Shown here: piece after piece, positions 9,942 through 22,660 of the stretch
Layout: each line of letters starts with the position of its first letter
Numbering within the stretch: the first letter of the stretch is position 1
NCBI RefSeq assembly: GCF_040954645.1
Contig: NC_092809.1
Location: forward strand, 134,529,914-134,593,913
DNA: 64,000 nt
Source: Diabrotica undecimpunctata
Lineage: Eukaryota > Arthropoda > Insecta > Coleoptera > Chrysomelidae
Direction: 5' to 3'
The notes under the pieces: model-generated
The model's database searches: none
What the model was told of the DNA's origin: nothing
Seen by the model: only the letters and a program-made list of their open reading frames with translations
Translations under genes and position numbers: made by a program

Positions 9942-10964
9942 TCCAGTGAATGCAATTAAACCGCGATTTGTTTGTATCATATCGTACGAAGTAACTTTTT
10001 TGCCTTCACTTAGTACATATGGAGTCACCTAAGTAGCCTTCTATTCTGTGCTGATTTTCAATAAGTGATCCGGCTGTAACTCTGCACTATTTCACGATTT
10101 CATCTTCCGTAGTTGTTGATGTTGTTAAATAGGTAGATTCTCAGATGTAATAAAAATTTTTAAAAAATCGTTTACCAGTCTTCATATCAAAAAAATAAAT
10201 AAAACGTTATTTCAATGATTAAGAAAGAACCAGGGTGAGACAATATTATCTAAATAAATTTTCTATCAAATACGATTTACCTATAAAAAGTAATCCGATT
10301 TCTTTAAGTATCGGCTGCATACATTTATGAATTTTACCACTTGCCAGTTTTTCTAGTCGTTTGCAAAGTAGTGGATATGTATATCTTTCGTACATCGAAC
10401 AGAACATTGTGGCACTGAACAATATCTATTACTTTTCTTCTAATAGCTCATAATTTTTTAAATTTGATTCAGTTTAAAACTCTAATTTATTCAAATTTTT
10501 GACATTTATCCCTATTTTTGAAGTTACCTATTTTGACAGTATTTGGCAGCACGGTCGTTTGATAACACGAATAAGTTCTTAAGTTTAAATTCATAACTGT
10601 ACTTGAAAGAGTTCTCTTATAACAAAAGTGGATGTTGCCATGGGAAAATGATGACTAAAAATTAGTATAAACAATTTTTTTTAAACAAATGGTAAAATTA
10701 ATTTTGTTTTTTGACCGTGACAAGTTTTTTAGGTTAACTGGTTCATTCTGAACAAAAATTGTTGTTAGTAACTTTTGTCTTAAATGCATCGTTTTCGAGT
10801 TATAAACAATTTAAGGTCTTAAAAAGCGCGAAAATAGCCGTATTCAAGGCTCGATAGCCCAGTGAAAAATTTATAATCTAAGTTTAGCAATCTTCAAATT
10901 AAACCTTTTTCTCGAAGAACCCGAGTTTTTAATAATACCTTTGTACCGACCGATTTACAACCGT
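9942..10964. other. AT-rich intergenic, nothing recognised
   Basis: No open frame with family motifs, no terminal repeats and no long tandem array. Confidence 0.45.
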
Positions 10965-11386
10965 ATTACGGAGTTGAATCCTGGACACTAACTGAAGCAA
11001 TGGAGAAAAAACTTGAAGCCTTCGAGATGTGGCTATACAGGCGAATTCTAAGGATATCATGGACAGACAAGATAACCAACGAGACCGTATTACGAAGAGT
11101 GGGCAAAGAAAGAGAGGTGATGTATACCATTAAAAGGAGAAAGTTGGAATATCTCGGACATATAATGAGAAACAGCACTAAATACAGATTACTGAAGGTA
11201 ATCCTACAGGGTAAAGTATTCGGAAAGCGAGGAATTGGGAGAAGGAGAATATCATGGTTGAAGAACCTGAGGAAATGGTTCTCCACAACAACAACGAATC
11301 TATTTAAAGCATCAGTCAATAAAATAATTATAGCCAGAATGATTGCCAATATTCGAAACGAATAGGCACTAAAAGAAGAAGAAGAC
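10965..11386 (+). pseudogene. RTE LINE C-terminal fragment with (AAG)n tail
   Basis: An open 120-codon stretch reads WTLTEAMEKKLEAFEMWLYR, ILRISWTDKITNETVLRRVG, RRKLEYLGHIMRN, GKRGIGRRRISWLKNLRKWF and IIARMIANIRNE. This is the conserved C-terminal region after the RT in one RTE lineage of insects. It ends in AAAGAAGAAGAAG at about 11,371-11,385, the expected 3' tail. The copy begins in mid-protein (strong 5' truncation). The same lineage recurs at 20,590-22,320 and 32,310-32,630. Confidence 0.88.
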
Positions 11387-11930
11387 CAACCGATTGTTTT
11401 TTAATTGTTAATTTCGTGCCGGGCATAGTTCCGCGTTCGCTATGTATAGATATACGTTGTCAAAACCACATAGATATTTAAGAAGTTATGATTATTATAT
11501 ATTTTGGTTCTATAAACATTTTTTTAGTAGGGAAAAGTAGCCGAAACTGTACCAGCGCGAATAGTGTACCTTGTGCTTGTATATCGTGACCTAGATTTGA
11601 GTGCGGAAGTTTTACAACGTTCACATTTATCAATTTTGTTTTATCGAATGTTTGTATTTTATGGTGGTTCAGTATAGTTTTCTAGTTTCATACGTAAGGT
11701 TACAGCATCTGTAAAGGTATGTGAAAACCATTTTGATACATAAATACAGAAAAACATGTATTTGGGTGTATAAAACTGAGTTGCTTCTCTTTGGTTAGGA
11801 CCATTTTTAGGTTAGGAATCGTAGTTTATTTACATACAGTGCAAGTTTTCCATATTTTACCACGCCAAGTTGCCTATATTGTACCTGTACAATTTTAGAT
11901 ACTATTGGGTATTTAAGACGTACTTATTTT

Positions 11931-12595
<665 letters not shown>

Positions 12596-12620
12596 CACAC
12601 ACCGTTCATGTGTGTTTTAG

Positions 12621-14211
12621 ATGCCCAAAGAAAAATATGGGACTTGGAATGTGGACGACATGATCCGGGCTCTTCAAACATTTCGTAATGGAGACTTAGG
12701 ATTAAATGCATGCTGCCGGCAGTATGGAGTCCAGCCTACCTTACCCAGTCACTTGCATTTTAAATCGTTGGCTTGCACGTGCAATCCGACGGCGTGCATT
12801 TCAAATCGTGGAGAGAAATCAAATACCACATAATTTTAATAAAGAATCACAAATGGCAGAAAAGAAGTGGTTTTATGCTTTTAAAGTTCGTCATAAGGAC
12901 ATAATCTCACTAAGAGAACCTCAAGAAACGTCCATGATGTGCGCAAAAGGATTCAATAAAAGAAATGTTTACGTCTTTTTCGACATTCTGAAAAAAATTG
13001 TTGATGAGGATAATATTGATGCAACTTGCATATTTAACGTGAAACGAGTGTCAGCACTGTGCAGAGAAAATGTGAAAAGGTTTTCGCACAAAAAGGTAAA
13101 CGGCAAGTTGGGTCAGTCTCCAGTGAAAAACGTGGAGTCAACACAACAGTTGTTTGCTGTGCGAGTGCTTCAGGAATTTACGTTCCACCTATGCTTAGAT
13201 TTAAGTATATGCGAATGAACAATCATTTGAGGGTTGGTGCTCCACCATAAAGTATGGATGAGATCTCTACATCACTACATGACTAGTGATCACTTTGTAA
13301 AATGGCTCCACCATGTTATTGATTCTGTAAACCCAACAGTAAAAAAAAGTTCTTTTGGTACTGAATGGGCATACAAAGCACTCCAAGAATCTTGAAGCAA
13401 TTTTACGTGATAGAGGGCAGTAAGGTGTGCAGCCTTTGGATAGATCATTCTTTAAACCTTTAAACGGCTACTTCACTCAATCAGTTGAAAAATGGTTTAC
13501 ACAACTTTATGTAGCTAGCTTGATTTCTGAAGCTTATAGGAGAGCAGCAAGCATTGAAATTGCAGTCAATCATTTCCGAACTAGTGGAGTATGGCCTGTT
13601 AATCGCGTGGTCTTCAAAGATCATGACTTTTGTGCGCTTGAAAATTTAAATGACCATGAAGGCACTATAACTCAGAAAGATGGGGAAAATGAAGTGTCTA
13701 ATGAGACAAAACAAGGAACTACTTAGGTCTACAACAGGAGCTAATGTAGAGTACGAAATAATCTGGTCTGAACTACCTAGTCCTAAAGAGAGTTTAGCTA
13801 CGACTACTCCACCCAATAGGCCTACTAAAAAAACTCGTGGAGCAAGTCCAAAACTTAACATTTCAATTGATTAAATTTCTCCGATACCGACGCCTCATCC
13901 AAAATCCAATAAGGAAACAGCACAAAAGTCAATGGTTTTAATGGGAAGTCCCTATAAAACTGAACAATAATTATCTAAATAGCTACAGTTAGGCGCAGGA
14001 ACAGATAACACAAATAAAAATGAAATTTGTCTACAAATGTGAAAATTATACAGAGTCTGTTCTTCTAAATGCCGCGTCAAGCTCAAATAAACCTGACGTT
14101 GTAATAGAGATGTGTGTTGATGAGTGGTTCTGTTCAACTTGCGAGAAAAAAAGAATTGAAGACATGAGTCCAACCTGGAAGCCAAAATTTTCTTGCTTTG
14201 AATGTAAATAA
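12621..14211 (+). pseudogene. pogo/Tigger transposase (HTH_psq + DDE_1), decayed
   Basis: Starts MPKEKYGTWNVDDMIRALQT...GDLGLNACCRQYGV, the Psq/CENP-B helix-turn-helix. A frameshift at about 12,706 leads to ARAIRRRAFQIVERN, FNKESQMAEKKWFYAF and LREPQETSMMCAKGFNKRNV (CENP-B-type second DNA-binding helix region). The DDE domain follows in pieces: GVNTTVVCCASASGIYVPPM, KMAPPCY region, then PLDRSFFKPLNGYFTQSVEK and SEAYRRAASIEIAVNHFRTS. The first catalytic Asp (normally in FNVDETG) is lost: the sequence reads FNVKRVSAL. A C-terminal cysteine-rich segment ends EWFCSTCEKKRIED. It would have bound the TIRs and cut the element out. Several frameshifts and a gap between 13,250 and 13,427 make it non-functional. 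Confidence 0.85.
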
Positions 14212-14574
14212 AAATATTATTTACGTTCAAACTGAATAATTTCTGATATTGGAAAACAAAACATGATTAATGGTATTCACACTAAAATTTATTTTACTAT
14301 ACACTGATCCCTCTATAGAGGTTACTACGGGTACAATTAAGAAAACCCGTGGTACAATATAGGCAACTAGTTTTCTACATTATACCACTTGCAACCTATC
14401 AGGAAAACATACTTTTTTTTCAGTAAAATCGATGATATCAAGTTACAAAAATTATCATGGTGTGTAAATATTTGTTAATTATTTCAATACGTCGTTCAGT
14501 TAAATATGCCGTATATTATTCAAATTAAAATTCGAAACATGTTAAGCGGTACACTCTTGGTAACTCTCCCCTAC

Positions 14575-15504
14575 TAAAAAACAGATTTAGTAAGAGTATT
14601 AGAAAAAATTGTTTATACATGACAATTTAAATACTGTTTATAAATAATATTTATTTAATATAATTATATTTTAAATACAATAATAACAATAAAAAGAGAC
14701 TTAATAAAAGATTTAAACATCCCGTAGTTGATGATTTCCTAGATAGGAGTTTTTTTGTAATATATCATACTACACATTTAAATTGTCAAACCGGTCAAAC
14801 TAGTCGAGATAGTTATGACGAATAAATTCTTATTTTTTACCAACATTGTTGTGATTCACATCTACTACGTTTAGTACTTGTGGCCAAAAATAATATTTTT
14901 GGTTAAGATATTTAAAATTTTAATTATATATTATTTATTTTCACATAAAGAAATTATTATGAATATTCTACGAGATGTTTTTTAATATGTTTTATATTTA
15001 TAAAAATTATAAATGTCAAAACAATTCGTATAAAATTCCTTGCTATCTTACGTAAATGAGACGGAATAATTTACTAAATCTCAAAAATATTAAAATTTTA
15101 TTTAATTTGTTAGAATTGGCGGTTTCAACGAGGATGTGTATGATTTAAAAGTTATTTAATTTTTAACTCTTCTTTTAGTTCTTATTTTCAACTTTATTCT
15201 AGATGATTTCCAAAATTTCATTTGTCATCCGTTTTTTCCTTGGCTCTTGTTGTTGTAACCGCTGTTTTATTTATCTTCATAACAGCTGTTATGTTATATT
15301 TAAATTCTTCCTATTATATATATTATATTTTGTTTTTATCTCTTTATCTAAATGTATTTTGACAACTTTTTAAATTCTTATTAATGTTTTATTTTATACT
15401 ACAAGGTCGTCAAAAAGAAAGCAAAAGTAACAGCAGAAAAGCAAAAGCATATAAACTTGAGGAAAAGGATGTAAATAAGCTCTGCAGAAAGTACATTGTG
15501 GGTA
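14575..15504. other. AT-rich intergenic, nothing recognised
   Basis: Very AT-rich with short T and A runs; no coding signature and no repeat structure beyond low complexity. Confidence 0.45.
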
Positions 15505-15850
15505 CTTTATGTCTTCTTTTTCTTCTTCTTTTTATTTAGACATGATTCTGTCTAATTTTCAATGTCTCCAATGCCTCCAGTAAGTTGTCGTTCCATCTTT
15601 GTTGTGGTCTTCCTACTGATCGTCTTCCTATTGGGGAACTGTCTCTTACTATCTTTACTACTCTGTTTGTTGTCATTCGGCTTATATATTGATTCCATTT
15701 TAGTCTTCTATTTCTTACTTAGCCCTTAATGTTCTCCATCTTGAATCTACGTCGTATATCTGTATTTGTATCTCTGTCCCAAAGTGTTTTACCATCAATT
15801 TTTTCAAGTATTTTTATGCCTGCAGTTCTCAAAGCAAGTTATTTATAAAT
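15505..15850 (-). pseudogene. RTE LINE C-terminal fragment with (GAA)n tail
   Basis: Minus-strand reading: LRTAGIKILEKIDGKTLWDR, DIRRRFKMENIK, NRRLKWNQYISRMTTNRVVK, IVRDSSPIGRRSVGRPQQRW. W-x-(D/E/Q)-(H/Y)-I-x-R-M followed by G-R-P-x-x-R-W is the end of an RTE-like LINE protein of a different lineage from the one at 10,965. The 3' end has AAAGAAGAAGAAAAAGAAG on the minus strand (15,510-15,530). 5'-truncated. Confidence 0.8.
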
Positions 15851-16479
15851 GATACAGCAAAATCGTGTTTATTAAAACATCTTTAGAACTGCAAGAGATC
15901 TCAAAAATTTAGAAAAAATAAAGCAGGTATAAATAGAAATTAAGCATATTTTTACCTGTATATTATTCTTGTTTTATAAACTTCACACCTACAAGTCTTT
16001 CGTTATACTAATCATCACCAAACTATTTATAAGCACTTATTAAAATTAATGTATTCCTTAACTATCTGATTAAATATTTATTATAATTTAAACTTGATTG
16101 AGCGAGATACACTAATAGTCTGGGAGGTAGTGAATTTCTATACACTATAGTAGATTCTATGAATATATTTTGGTGGTTATAGTACTTGTTTGACAACGAA
16201 AATGTCTGTCAGCTAATGCGACTCCGGGACATTTAGTCAAGAAAAATATGAAAGTACATGAAAACAAAACGGTTTTTGGACTATTTTGGCAAAGAACAAA
16301 GAGTATAAATGATTGATTTTGAATTGTTGTTCTAAAACAAATATCTGCAGCAAACCATGTTAGCTAATCATGTGGACATGAAAGAAAAGGAGAGACAACC
16401 CGTATTATTTTTGTAAAGCTGAAAATTGTATATAACAAAGATTATATCGTGCTCAGTATAGCAACGCTGCTGGCGACAA
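15851..16479. other. AT-rich intergenic
   Basis: No feature recognised. Confidence 0.45.
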
Positions 16480-17055
16480 AATAGACGAGCCGCGGACTGG
16501 CAACGTGAACGTCGTGAAGGATTATTTCAAAAACGATTAAAGTTTTGTGCGTGTAGAACGAACGTTTCGCTTACACTACCATTTGCCACCCAGTTCAGTT
16601 CCGTCTACCAAGACTGTTCAGAACTACGTTAAGAACTTCGAAAGTAGTGGTTCTAAATCACAGAAAAAAAATGGTAGTGTCAAAACTGCTCGCTCACCAC
16701 AGAATATTGGTGCGAAACTCATTACACGCTAGTACTCGAAAAACCCTATGACGACAAAGCTTAAATCACGGATTAAGCTATAACACTACCAGAAGAATTT
16801 TGCATAAAAGTTTCAGTATCATCCATACAAAATCCAGATTTTGCAAATTCTTAACGTTTGAGATTATTTCAGCTGACTAGTTTTTTGTGAACAAATAGAG
16901 CGTATTAATTAAAACGACAACTTGCTGTATAATCTTTGAATGAGTGGTGAAACCTACTTTCATACAAGTGGTAATTTAAACAAACAAAATTTTCGCTATT
17001 GGTTTGACAATAATCCGCGGCAATTACACGAAATATCTCCATATTAAAAAAAGGT

Positions 17056-17065
17056 AACCGTGTAG
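17056..17065. repeat. 5' target-site duplication of RTE LINE
   Basis: AACCGTGTAG, repeated exactly at 18,413-18,422. Confidence 0.9.
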
Positions 17066-18412
17066 TTATAGTAATAAAAACCTAAATAAAAACCTTCTCG
17101 CGGCTGGACTACAGGTCGCAAAGAAAACAAGGACTAAAGAAGACAAAATAAGCAATGAAACTAAACAGCTAATGACGGAAAGAAGACAATTACTAGCACA
17201 AAATAAACGCCATACTCAAGAAAACAGAGAACTTAATAAAACAATTAGAAAAGAACTAAAACGCGACATACAAAAATGGAACGAGAACTTAATAGCGAGT
17301 CATTGAAAACAACAGAGGCTTAAAATGTCTAAGACCCGCACTGGGAGTTCAAAAAATCATCAAAATTAAAGACGCCAACAATAAGGTAGAGAAGGACAAA
17401 TATAAAATAACAAATATTGTCGAAGACTTCTACATATCCTTGTACAGCTCGCAAGGCCAGCCTAATGAAACAACAAAGGAGAACGTCAAAAGAAAAATAA
17501 AAAACGTGGGATCAGAAGTACTACCAAATATAAAGGGATTCGAAATAGAAAGAGATTTAAAAGAACTAAAAAATAATAAAGCTCCAGGACACGACGGTAT
17601 AATTGCCGAGCTCCTTAAAACAAGCAAGACATTAACAATCCCTGTACTAACAGAGCTATTTAATAGATGTCTCCATAATAGCAAGATCCCTAAAGACTGG
17701 AACGAGAGTCTAGTAATACGTCGGCCTCAAAATGAATATGAAAAAAACAAAAATAATGACAAACACAGATGACCCCAGACGTATAACTATAAACGGCAGT
17801 GAGATAGAACAAATCCAGGAATATATCTACCTAGGCCAAATCCTGAGACTTGACAAAAAGAGAACCAAAGTGCGGAAATTACTAGAAGGGCAAGACTATC
17901 ACGGGCAGGATTTGGAAAACTTAGTTGGATACTTAAGAACCGCAAAATACTCCAATACTTGAGGAGCAAAGTGTTCAACCAATGCATCCTTTCTATCATG
18001 ACATGTGGATGTCAAACCTGGACCCTAACCAAGGCAAACATGAATAAACTAGCCACAATGGAAATAACAATGGAAAGAGCAATGTTAGGTATACGACTGT
18101 CAGATAAAAAGAGGAACGACTGGGTAAGATCCAAAACAAAAGTCGAGGACATAGCAACAAACATTGCCAAACTTAAATGGAGCTTCGCGGGCCACACTGC
18201 TAGACAAAAAGACCAACGTTGGAATACTACAATACAACATTGGAGACCTTACGAAAGTAAACGACTAAGAGGAAAACCACAGATGAGATGGGTTGATGAT
18301 ATTAAAAGAATAGCCGGAACAAATTGGAAATGTGTTGCTCAGGATAGAGACCGATGGAAGGAGTTGGGAGAGGCCCATGTCCAAACATGGACGACAAAAG
18401 GCTTAGAAGAAG
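17066..18412 (+). mobile_element. RTE-type LINE with internal deletion, inside mariner
   Basis: Flanked by a perfect 10-bp duplication. Coding parts: the pre-RT region (LMTERRQLLAQNKRHTQENR, DFYISLYSSQ, LKELKNNKAPGHDGIIAELL, NSKIPKDWNESLV), then a direct jump at about 17,720 to KMNMKKTKIMTNTDDPRR, the segment after the RT. The catalytic RT core from the 'YRPISLL' block through FADD is therefore deleted. The C-terminal region follows (MTCGCQTWTLTKANMNKL, RAMLGIRLSDKKRNDW, RGKPQMRWVDDIKRIAG) and ends TTAGAAGAAG, a short (GAA) tail directly before the duplication. It was probably mobilised in trans or deleted after insertion. Confidence 0.92.
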
Positions 18413-18422
18413 AACCGTGTAG
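18413..18422. repeat. 3' target-site duplication of RTE LINE
   Basis: AACCGTGTAG, the second copy; the mariner reading resumes immediately after it. Confidence 0.9.
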
Positions 18423-18988
18423 TGTGCATTTTACTCGTTAGGAATCATCGGACCCAATTTTTTTGAGGGCACTCTATTAAACTCTGATCTCTAGGAGCAT
18501 AATATTTTTTTTCCAGCAACCAAGATATTACAAAAACGAACACACCTTTCAATAGGATGGCTCAACATGTCACACATTACGAGTGTCAATGAATTTATTA
18601 AGAAGATCGTTCGCCGGTCGTGTTATGAGTAAAAACGGCAATATTCCCTGGCCACCTCATAGTCCCTACCTCTCTCTACGCCACAACTTTCTTTGGGGGT
18701 ATCTAAAGTCAAAAGTGTTTCAAATTAACCCCCCAAAAACTATCTAGGCTTTGAAAGAACAGGTACGTGAAGAAGTGAAAACAATACTTCAAGAAATTTT
18801 ACTCAATGTTGTAAACAGCTTTGTACTACGGCTGCTAGAATGTGTCAGACAAAATGGAGGCTACCTTTCCAATATCATCTTCAAAAACTAAATATTTCTT
18901 CATTTACACCATAATTTTCATCTGTGTAGTATACGTTTTCCACATTAAATTTAATAAGAAGAGAGTTTTTTAGTTTTTTTTTATTTGT

Positions 18989-19870
18989 TTGAAATCGTAC
19001 TGTTTTATTGAATCACCTCCGTATAAACCATCTATGGCACCTTTTTTCGACGTAAAAACTATCTACGTGAACTATGACTTATGCTACAAATTTAAAGTGA
19101 TCGAAAACGTAGTAGTCCGAACAATAGACGAGAGATTATCTTGCCCGTCGCATGAAGAAGCGGATAAAAAAATCGTTTTCCACGCTTGCCAGATTGATGT
19201 AGAAGCTAGTATCATAATACGATGTTCCGACACAGATACCTATACTAATAAAGTTATGTTAGGTAACATGCCTATATTGCAAAGTAATTTGAAACTAAAA
19301 ATCCATGCTGGAACTGGCAACAATCGTCGTTATGTGGACATAAATAAATTAACAAAAAATTGGGTGAAGAATTATGCCTTGCTCTTCCAGTTTTTGATGC
19401 TTTGACTGGCTGTGATTTAAATCCAGGATTTCACCTAAAAGACAAAAAAAAACCTTTTGAATTATTAAGTAAAAAATCTAAACATGTCCAAGCTTTAATT
19501 ATTATCTCAAGCGATACACCCGAACACTTGGAAGAGAGTAACACTGTGAATCTTGTATGCGTAGCAGCTTTTTTGGAAAACAAAGAAAGTTGACTCAAAA
19601 AAAGAGGAGATCAGAATAGACCAGAATTTTTAAGGATCCATATTGCCTTCATGAAAAAGAAAATTGCAACAACATTTATTGCGAACGATTTATATCGCAT
19701 AGCTACGAAGTAACGCGAACCTTGCTATTCCAAATTCGTCTTCACCAACTGATTATGGATGGGTAGAACAAGACAGAAAATTCATATTCCAATAGTTCCA
19801 GGGTGAACAGTTACCGATGCTGAGTAATATTTTAAATAAAAATAGCGATATCTTAGGTATTGTAAATATT
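18989..19870 (+). pseudogene. Transposon ORF with FEN1/XPG-like acidic motifs (copy 1)
   Basis: Readable blocks: RTIDERLSCPSHEEADKKIV followed by FHACQIDVEASIIIRCSDTD, then HAGTGNNRRYVDINKL; after a frameshift near 19,370, GEELCLALPVFDALTGCDLN and KKKPFELLSKKSKHVQA; after a degraded stretch, SSPTDYGWVEQDRKFIFQ and FQGEQLPMLSNILN. The spacing of E-(E)-A-D, (C/S)-x-D-T-D and L-T-G-C-D resembles the EAEA, (T/S)-x-D-x-D and L-x-G-C-D motifs of the FEN1/XPG nuclease fold; that assignment is my inference. A second copy of the family occurs at 49,720-50,565. The N-terminus is missing and at least two frameshifts and stops are present. I know such ORFs recur in repeats of insects and cnidarians but cannot name the superfamily. 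Confidence 0.6.
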
Positions 19871-20589
19871 GTATACTTTTTTCATATTTCCTATTTATAT
19901 TTTACAGAAATAGCGCAAGACACAATTATAAGAACCAGAAAGTAATCTTATCACATCATTTGTTAATAAGCTTTAAAACAACTGACTATATATAAATACA
20001 AGCCATGCCAAAATGCTCCTGTCAAATTTGACGCTACGTCCCGAACTATCTAATTTCACAACAACAGTTTGTTACTCGAATATAAATAAAAATAAGAAAT
20101 GCTCAAAACTGACCGACTGGCAAAAAATAATTTTATATGTGCTTATAGTACAGGAACAGTAGTCAAAAACTTGAAAGATATTATTATGTTTTTGTTTCGT
20201 TATGGGTTTGTGTCGATTGTGTTTTTCATGTGTAATTCACAAAGAATTTTTTTTAAACATTGGATTAGTGGCTGCATAAGTGATAATACATATTATTGAC
20301 CATTATGCTGATATAAAAAATAAATCCTATTACTATAACGGGTATTGCGACTAAATTAGAGTCTGATTCGCAATTGAGTCCTATAAAAGGAGTCAATGAT
20401 CGATCATTTGTTTAAAGATGAGTAAAAGAATTTTATTTGATTTTGATATGACTTCCTGTTTCCGATAACTAAAAACTAAATGATAAATTAAATTATGTGT
20501 TACATATTACTCAAGTTTACGCTTTAACTTAAAATGTTCCAAACGGTGATATTGAGCTGTTTTATGCAAGTAGTATGTGGTAAACGAGA
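19871..20589. other. AT-rich intergenic
   Basis: No coding motif, no TIR found. The 3' end of the nuclease-like relic cannot be placed here. Confidence 0.4.
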
Positions 20590-22320
20590 GAATATAGTAG
20601 GTACACACGGTTTGGATGTGGCCAATGATCGTAGAGATAGTCTAGTACAAGTTTGTCAAAAAAATGTTTTGCAATAATGAATATCTTTTTAAATTACCAC
20701 CTAGGCGTATTTACACGTGGATTTCTGATGTTGATAAAAGTGTAGGAAATCAGATTAATTTGTTTATCCAGGAGCTGATGTTTATACTGACCATAATCAA
20801 TCTTTTGTAAATTACAGTAAGATTAAAAAAATTATCAACAACAAAGCATAAACCAAAAATGGACACAAAGAAGCTTTATAAGTAAACTGTTCAAAATGAG
20901 ATCCGTTCGGAGCTTGGGATAAAATTAGGGAAGTTGGACAACGTGGCATTTTTTTAGTAGTAGTAGTTTATCACATAATTTTTATTGAAATCAAATATCT
21001 TATTAAAAACTCTAATAATAAAGTAGCTGGAATAAACGAAATATTAGTAGAACTATTAAAACTAGTGTAAGTATTGGCAGGTTTATTCAACACGGTGTAC
21101 GATACGGGAATAATACTGCGAGAGTGGCTGATGTCAGCTTTTATAACCATCTTCAAAAAAACAAGCAGCAAAAGGGTGCTCTCACTATCGAACACTGAGC
21201 CGCATGAGTCATATTATAAAGTACTGCTTAAAGTAATACATAAAAGAATCTATGAAAAGTTAGAGGAGGAGATCAGAACATACTGATTCAGCGATATCGG
21301 GATGTAAACGTTGACCTACACTTGTGCTTTGTTGACTACGAAAAAGTTTAAAGTAAGACATGACAAATTAATATCAATACTTATCAATAAACACATTGAC
21401 AGTAAAATTATAAAGATAATCCAAACATTATATTGGAACCAAAGTGCTGCAATTCAAATTGATACGTAACAGTCAGAAGAAATAAAGATCTGTAGAGGAG
21501 TTAGACAGGGATGCGGTTTATCGGCATTTTTGTTTAACTTTTTATATTCTGAAAACATTTTCAAAATCAAACTCAATATTATTAAAGCGGGAGTTACCGT
21601 TAACAAAAAATAAATTAACAACTTACGATACGCAGATGGCACTGTGACCAATGCAACGAGTATAGAAGATCTACAACATCTAATCGAAAGCTTAAATATG
21701 AATAGTGCAGAAATAAAAATTATAATAAACGCTAAAATAAACGAAATATATTTTAATTACAAAAAGAACACAAAATGTGCACCACATATTGACAATTAAT
21801 GGTAACGTAATAGAACAAGTCGAAAAATATCAGTACTTGGGAACTTTGATCAATGAAACCGATGATCATACTTCTAAATAAACAGGCGAATAGAGATTGC
21901 CATAAAGCCACCCCATACGAGCAAATATCTTAATTTGAGAATCAGACTACATACTGTTCGATGTTATATATTTTAAATAATATTATATATTATTATTAGT
22001 ACTAAAAATAGTATGGACTGATATCACTACAAATAAAGAAATACTGGAGAGGGTTGGTAAAGAAACAGAACTAATCACCAATATACAAACCAGAAAACTG
22101 GAATACCTAGACAGGAAGAAATATAAAATTTTGACACTAACATTAAAGGAAAAAATTTAAGGAAGATGATCTGTTGACCGAAGGCAGGCACAGTTCTTGG
22201 TTAAAGAATCTACATGATTAATGCAGATTAATTTATTTGTTTAGAGCAGCAAGTTCAGAAATAAAAATTGCTATTATGATTGCCAACCTTCGTAGGGAGG
22301 CAAGACTTGTAACTCTTTAT
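20590..22320 (+). pseudogene. Old RTE LINE, endonuclease to C-terminus
   Basis: A heavily decayed but long copy. Endonuclease end: HGLDVANDRRDSLVQVCQKN (as in 'HGLGxRNxRGxxLIEFCxxN') and PGADVYTDHNQSFV ('PGADCGSDHxLL'). RT: NNKVAGINEILVELLKL, LHLCFVDYEKV, CRGVRQGCGLSAFLFN, LRYADGTVTNATS (FADD changed to YADG). C-terminal: YQYLGTLINE, DITTNKEILERVGKETELIT, RKLEYL, WLKNL and IKIAIMIANLRREAR. The last blocks place it in the same lineage as the fragments at 10,965 and 32,310. Stops are frequent, so this is among the oldest insertions in the window. Confidence 0.78.
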
Positions 22321-22660
22321 AAAACCAATGGTATCTACAAGATGACTTGTTCGGATTATCAGAGTTATTAAGTCGGTCAAACTTCATAATGGCTTACACA
22401 AAGAATAGCAGAGCACAAAATAGACTGTACAAAAAAAATATCATCATTTTGGCTATTATAATGTTAGAGTTTTACAACAAATAACTAATTATATAAAATA
22501 TTGATTTTGAAAATGTGTGATAATAATCAAGAAAAAGATTAGAAAAAGACTCAAAATATTGAGTGAAGTCAAATTCATATCAAATATTTATTTTATTAAA
22601 ATGCTAATTAGGGCAGTTTAAAATTGTATTTTGTTTTGAAAGCTCGGCTAAGCTCCAAAC
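22321..22660. other. Short intergenic stretch
   Basis: No feature recognised. Confidence 0.4.

Larger units (their letters stand above)
16480..18895 (+). pseudogene. Mariner-like (DUF4817/DDE_3) transposase split by a LINE
   Basis: N-terminal half, 16,537-17,065: VERTFRLHYHLPPSSVPSTK with VQNYVKNFESSGS, SPQNIGAKLI and, past frameshifts, ILHKSFSIIHTK and MSGETYFHTSGNLNKQNFRY (first catalytic acidic position within 'MSDEAHFH', here GET), ending KVTV. C-terminal half, 18,423-18,892: CAFYSLGIIGP, MSKNGNIPWPPHSPYLS, FLWGYLKSKVFQINPP (normally 'PDLTPLDYFLWGYLK') and ILQEILLNVVNSF. The two halves read on directly if 17,066-18,422 is removed (GTAACCGTGTAG + TGTGCATTTTAC). This is an IS630/Tc1/mariner-superfamily enzyme of the type with a DUF4817 helix-turn-helix. 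Stops and shifts predate the LINE or accumulated since. Confidence 0.85.
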
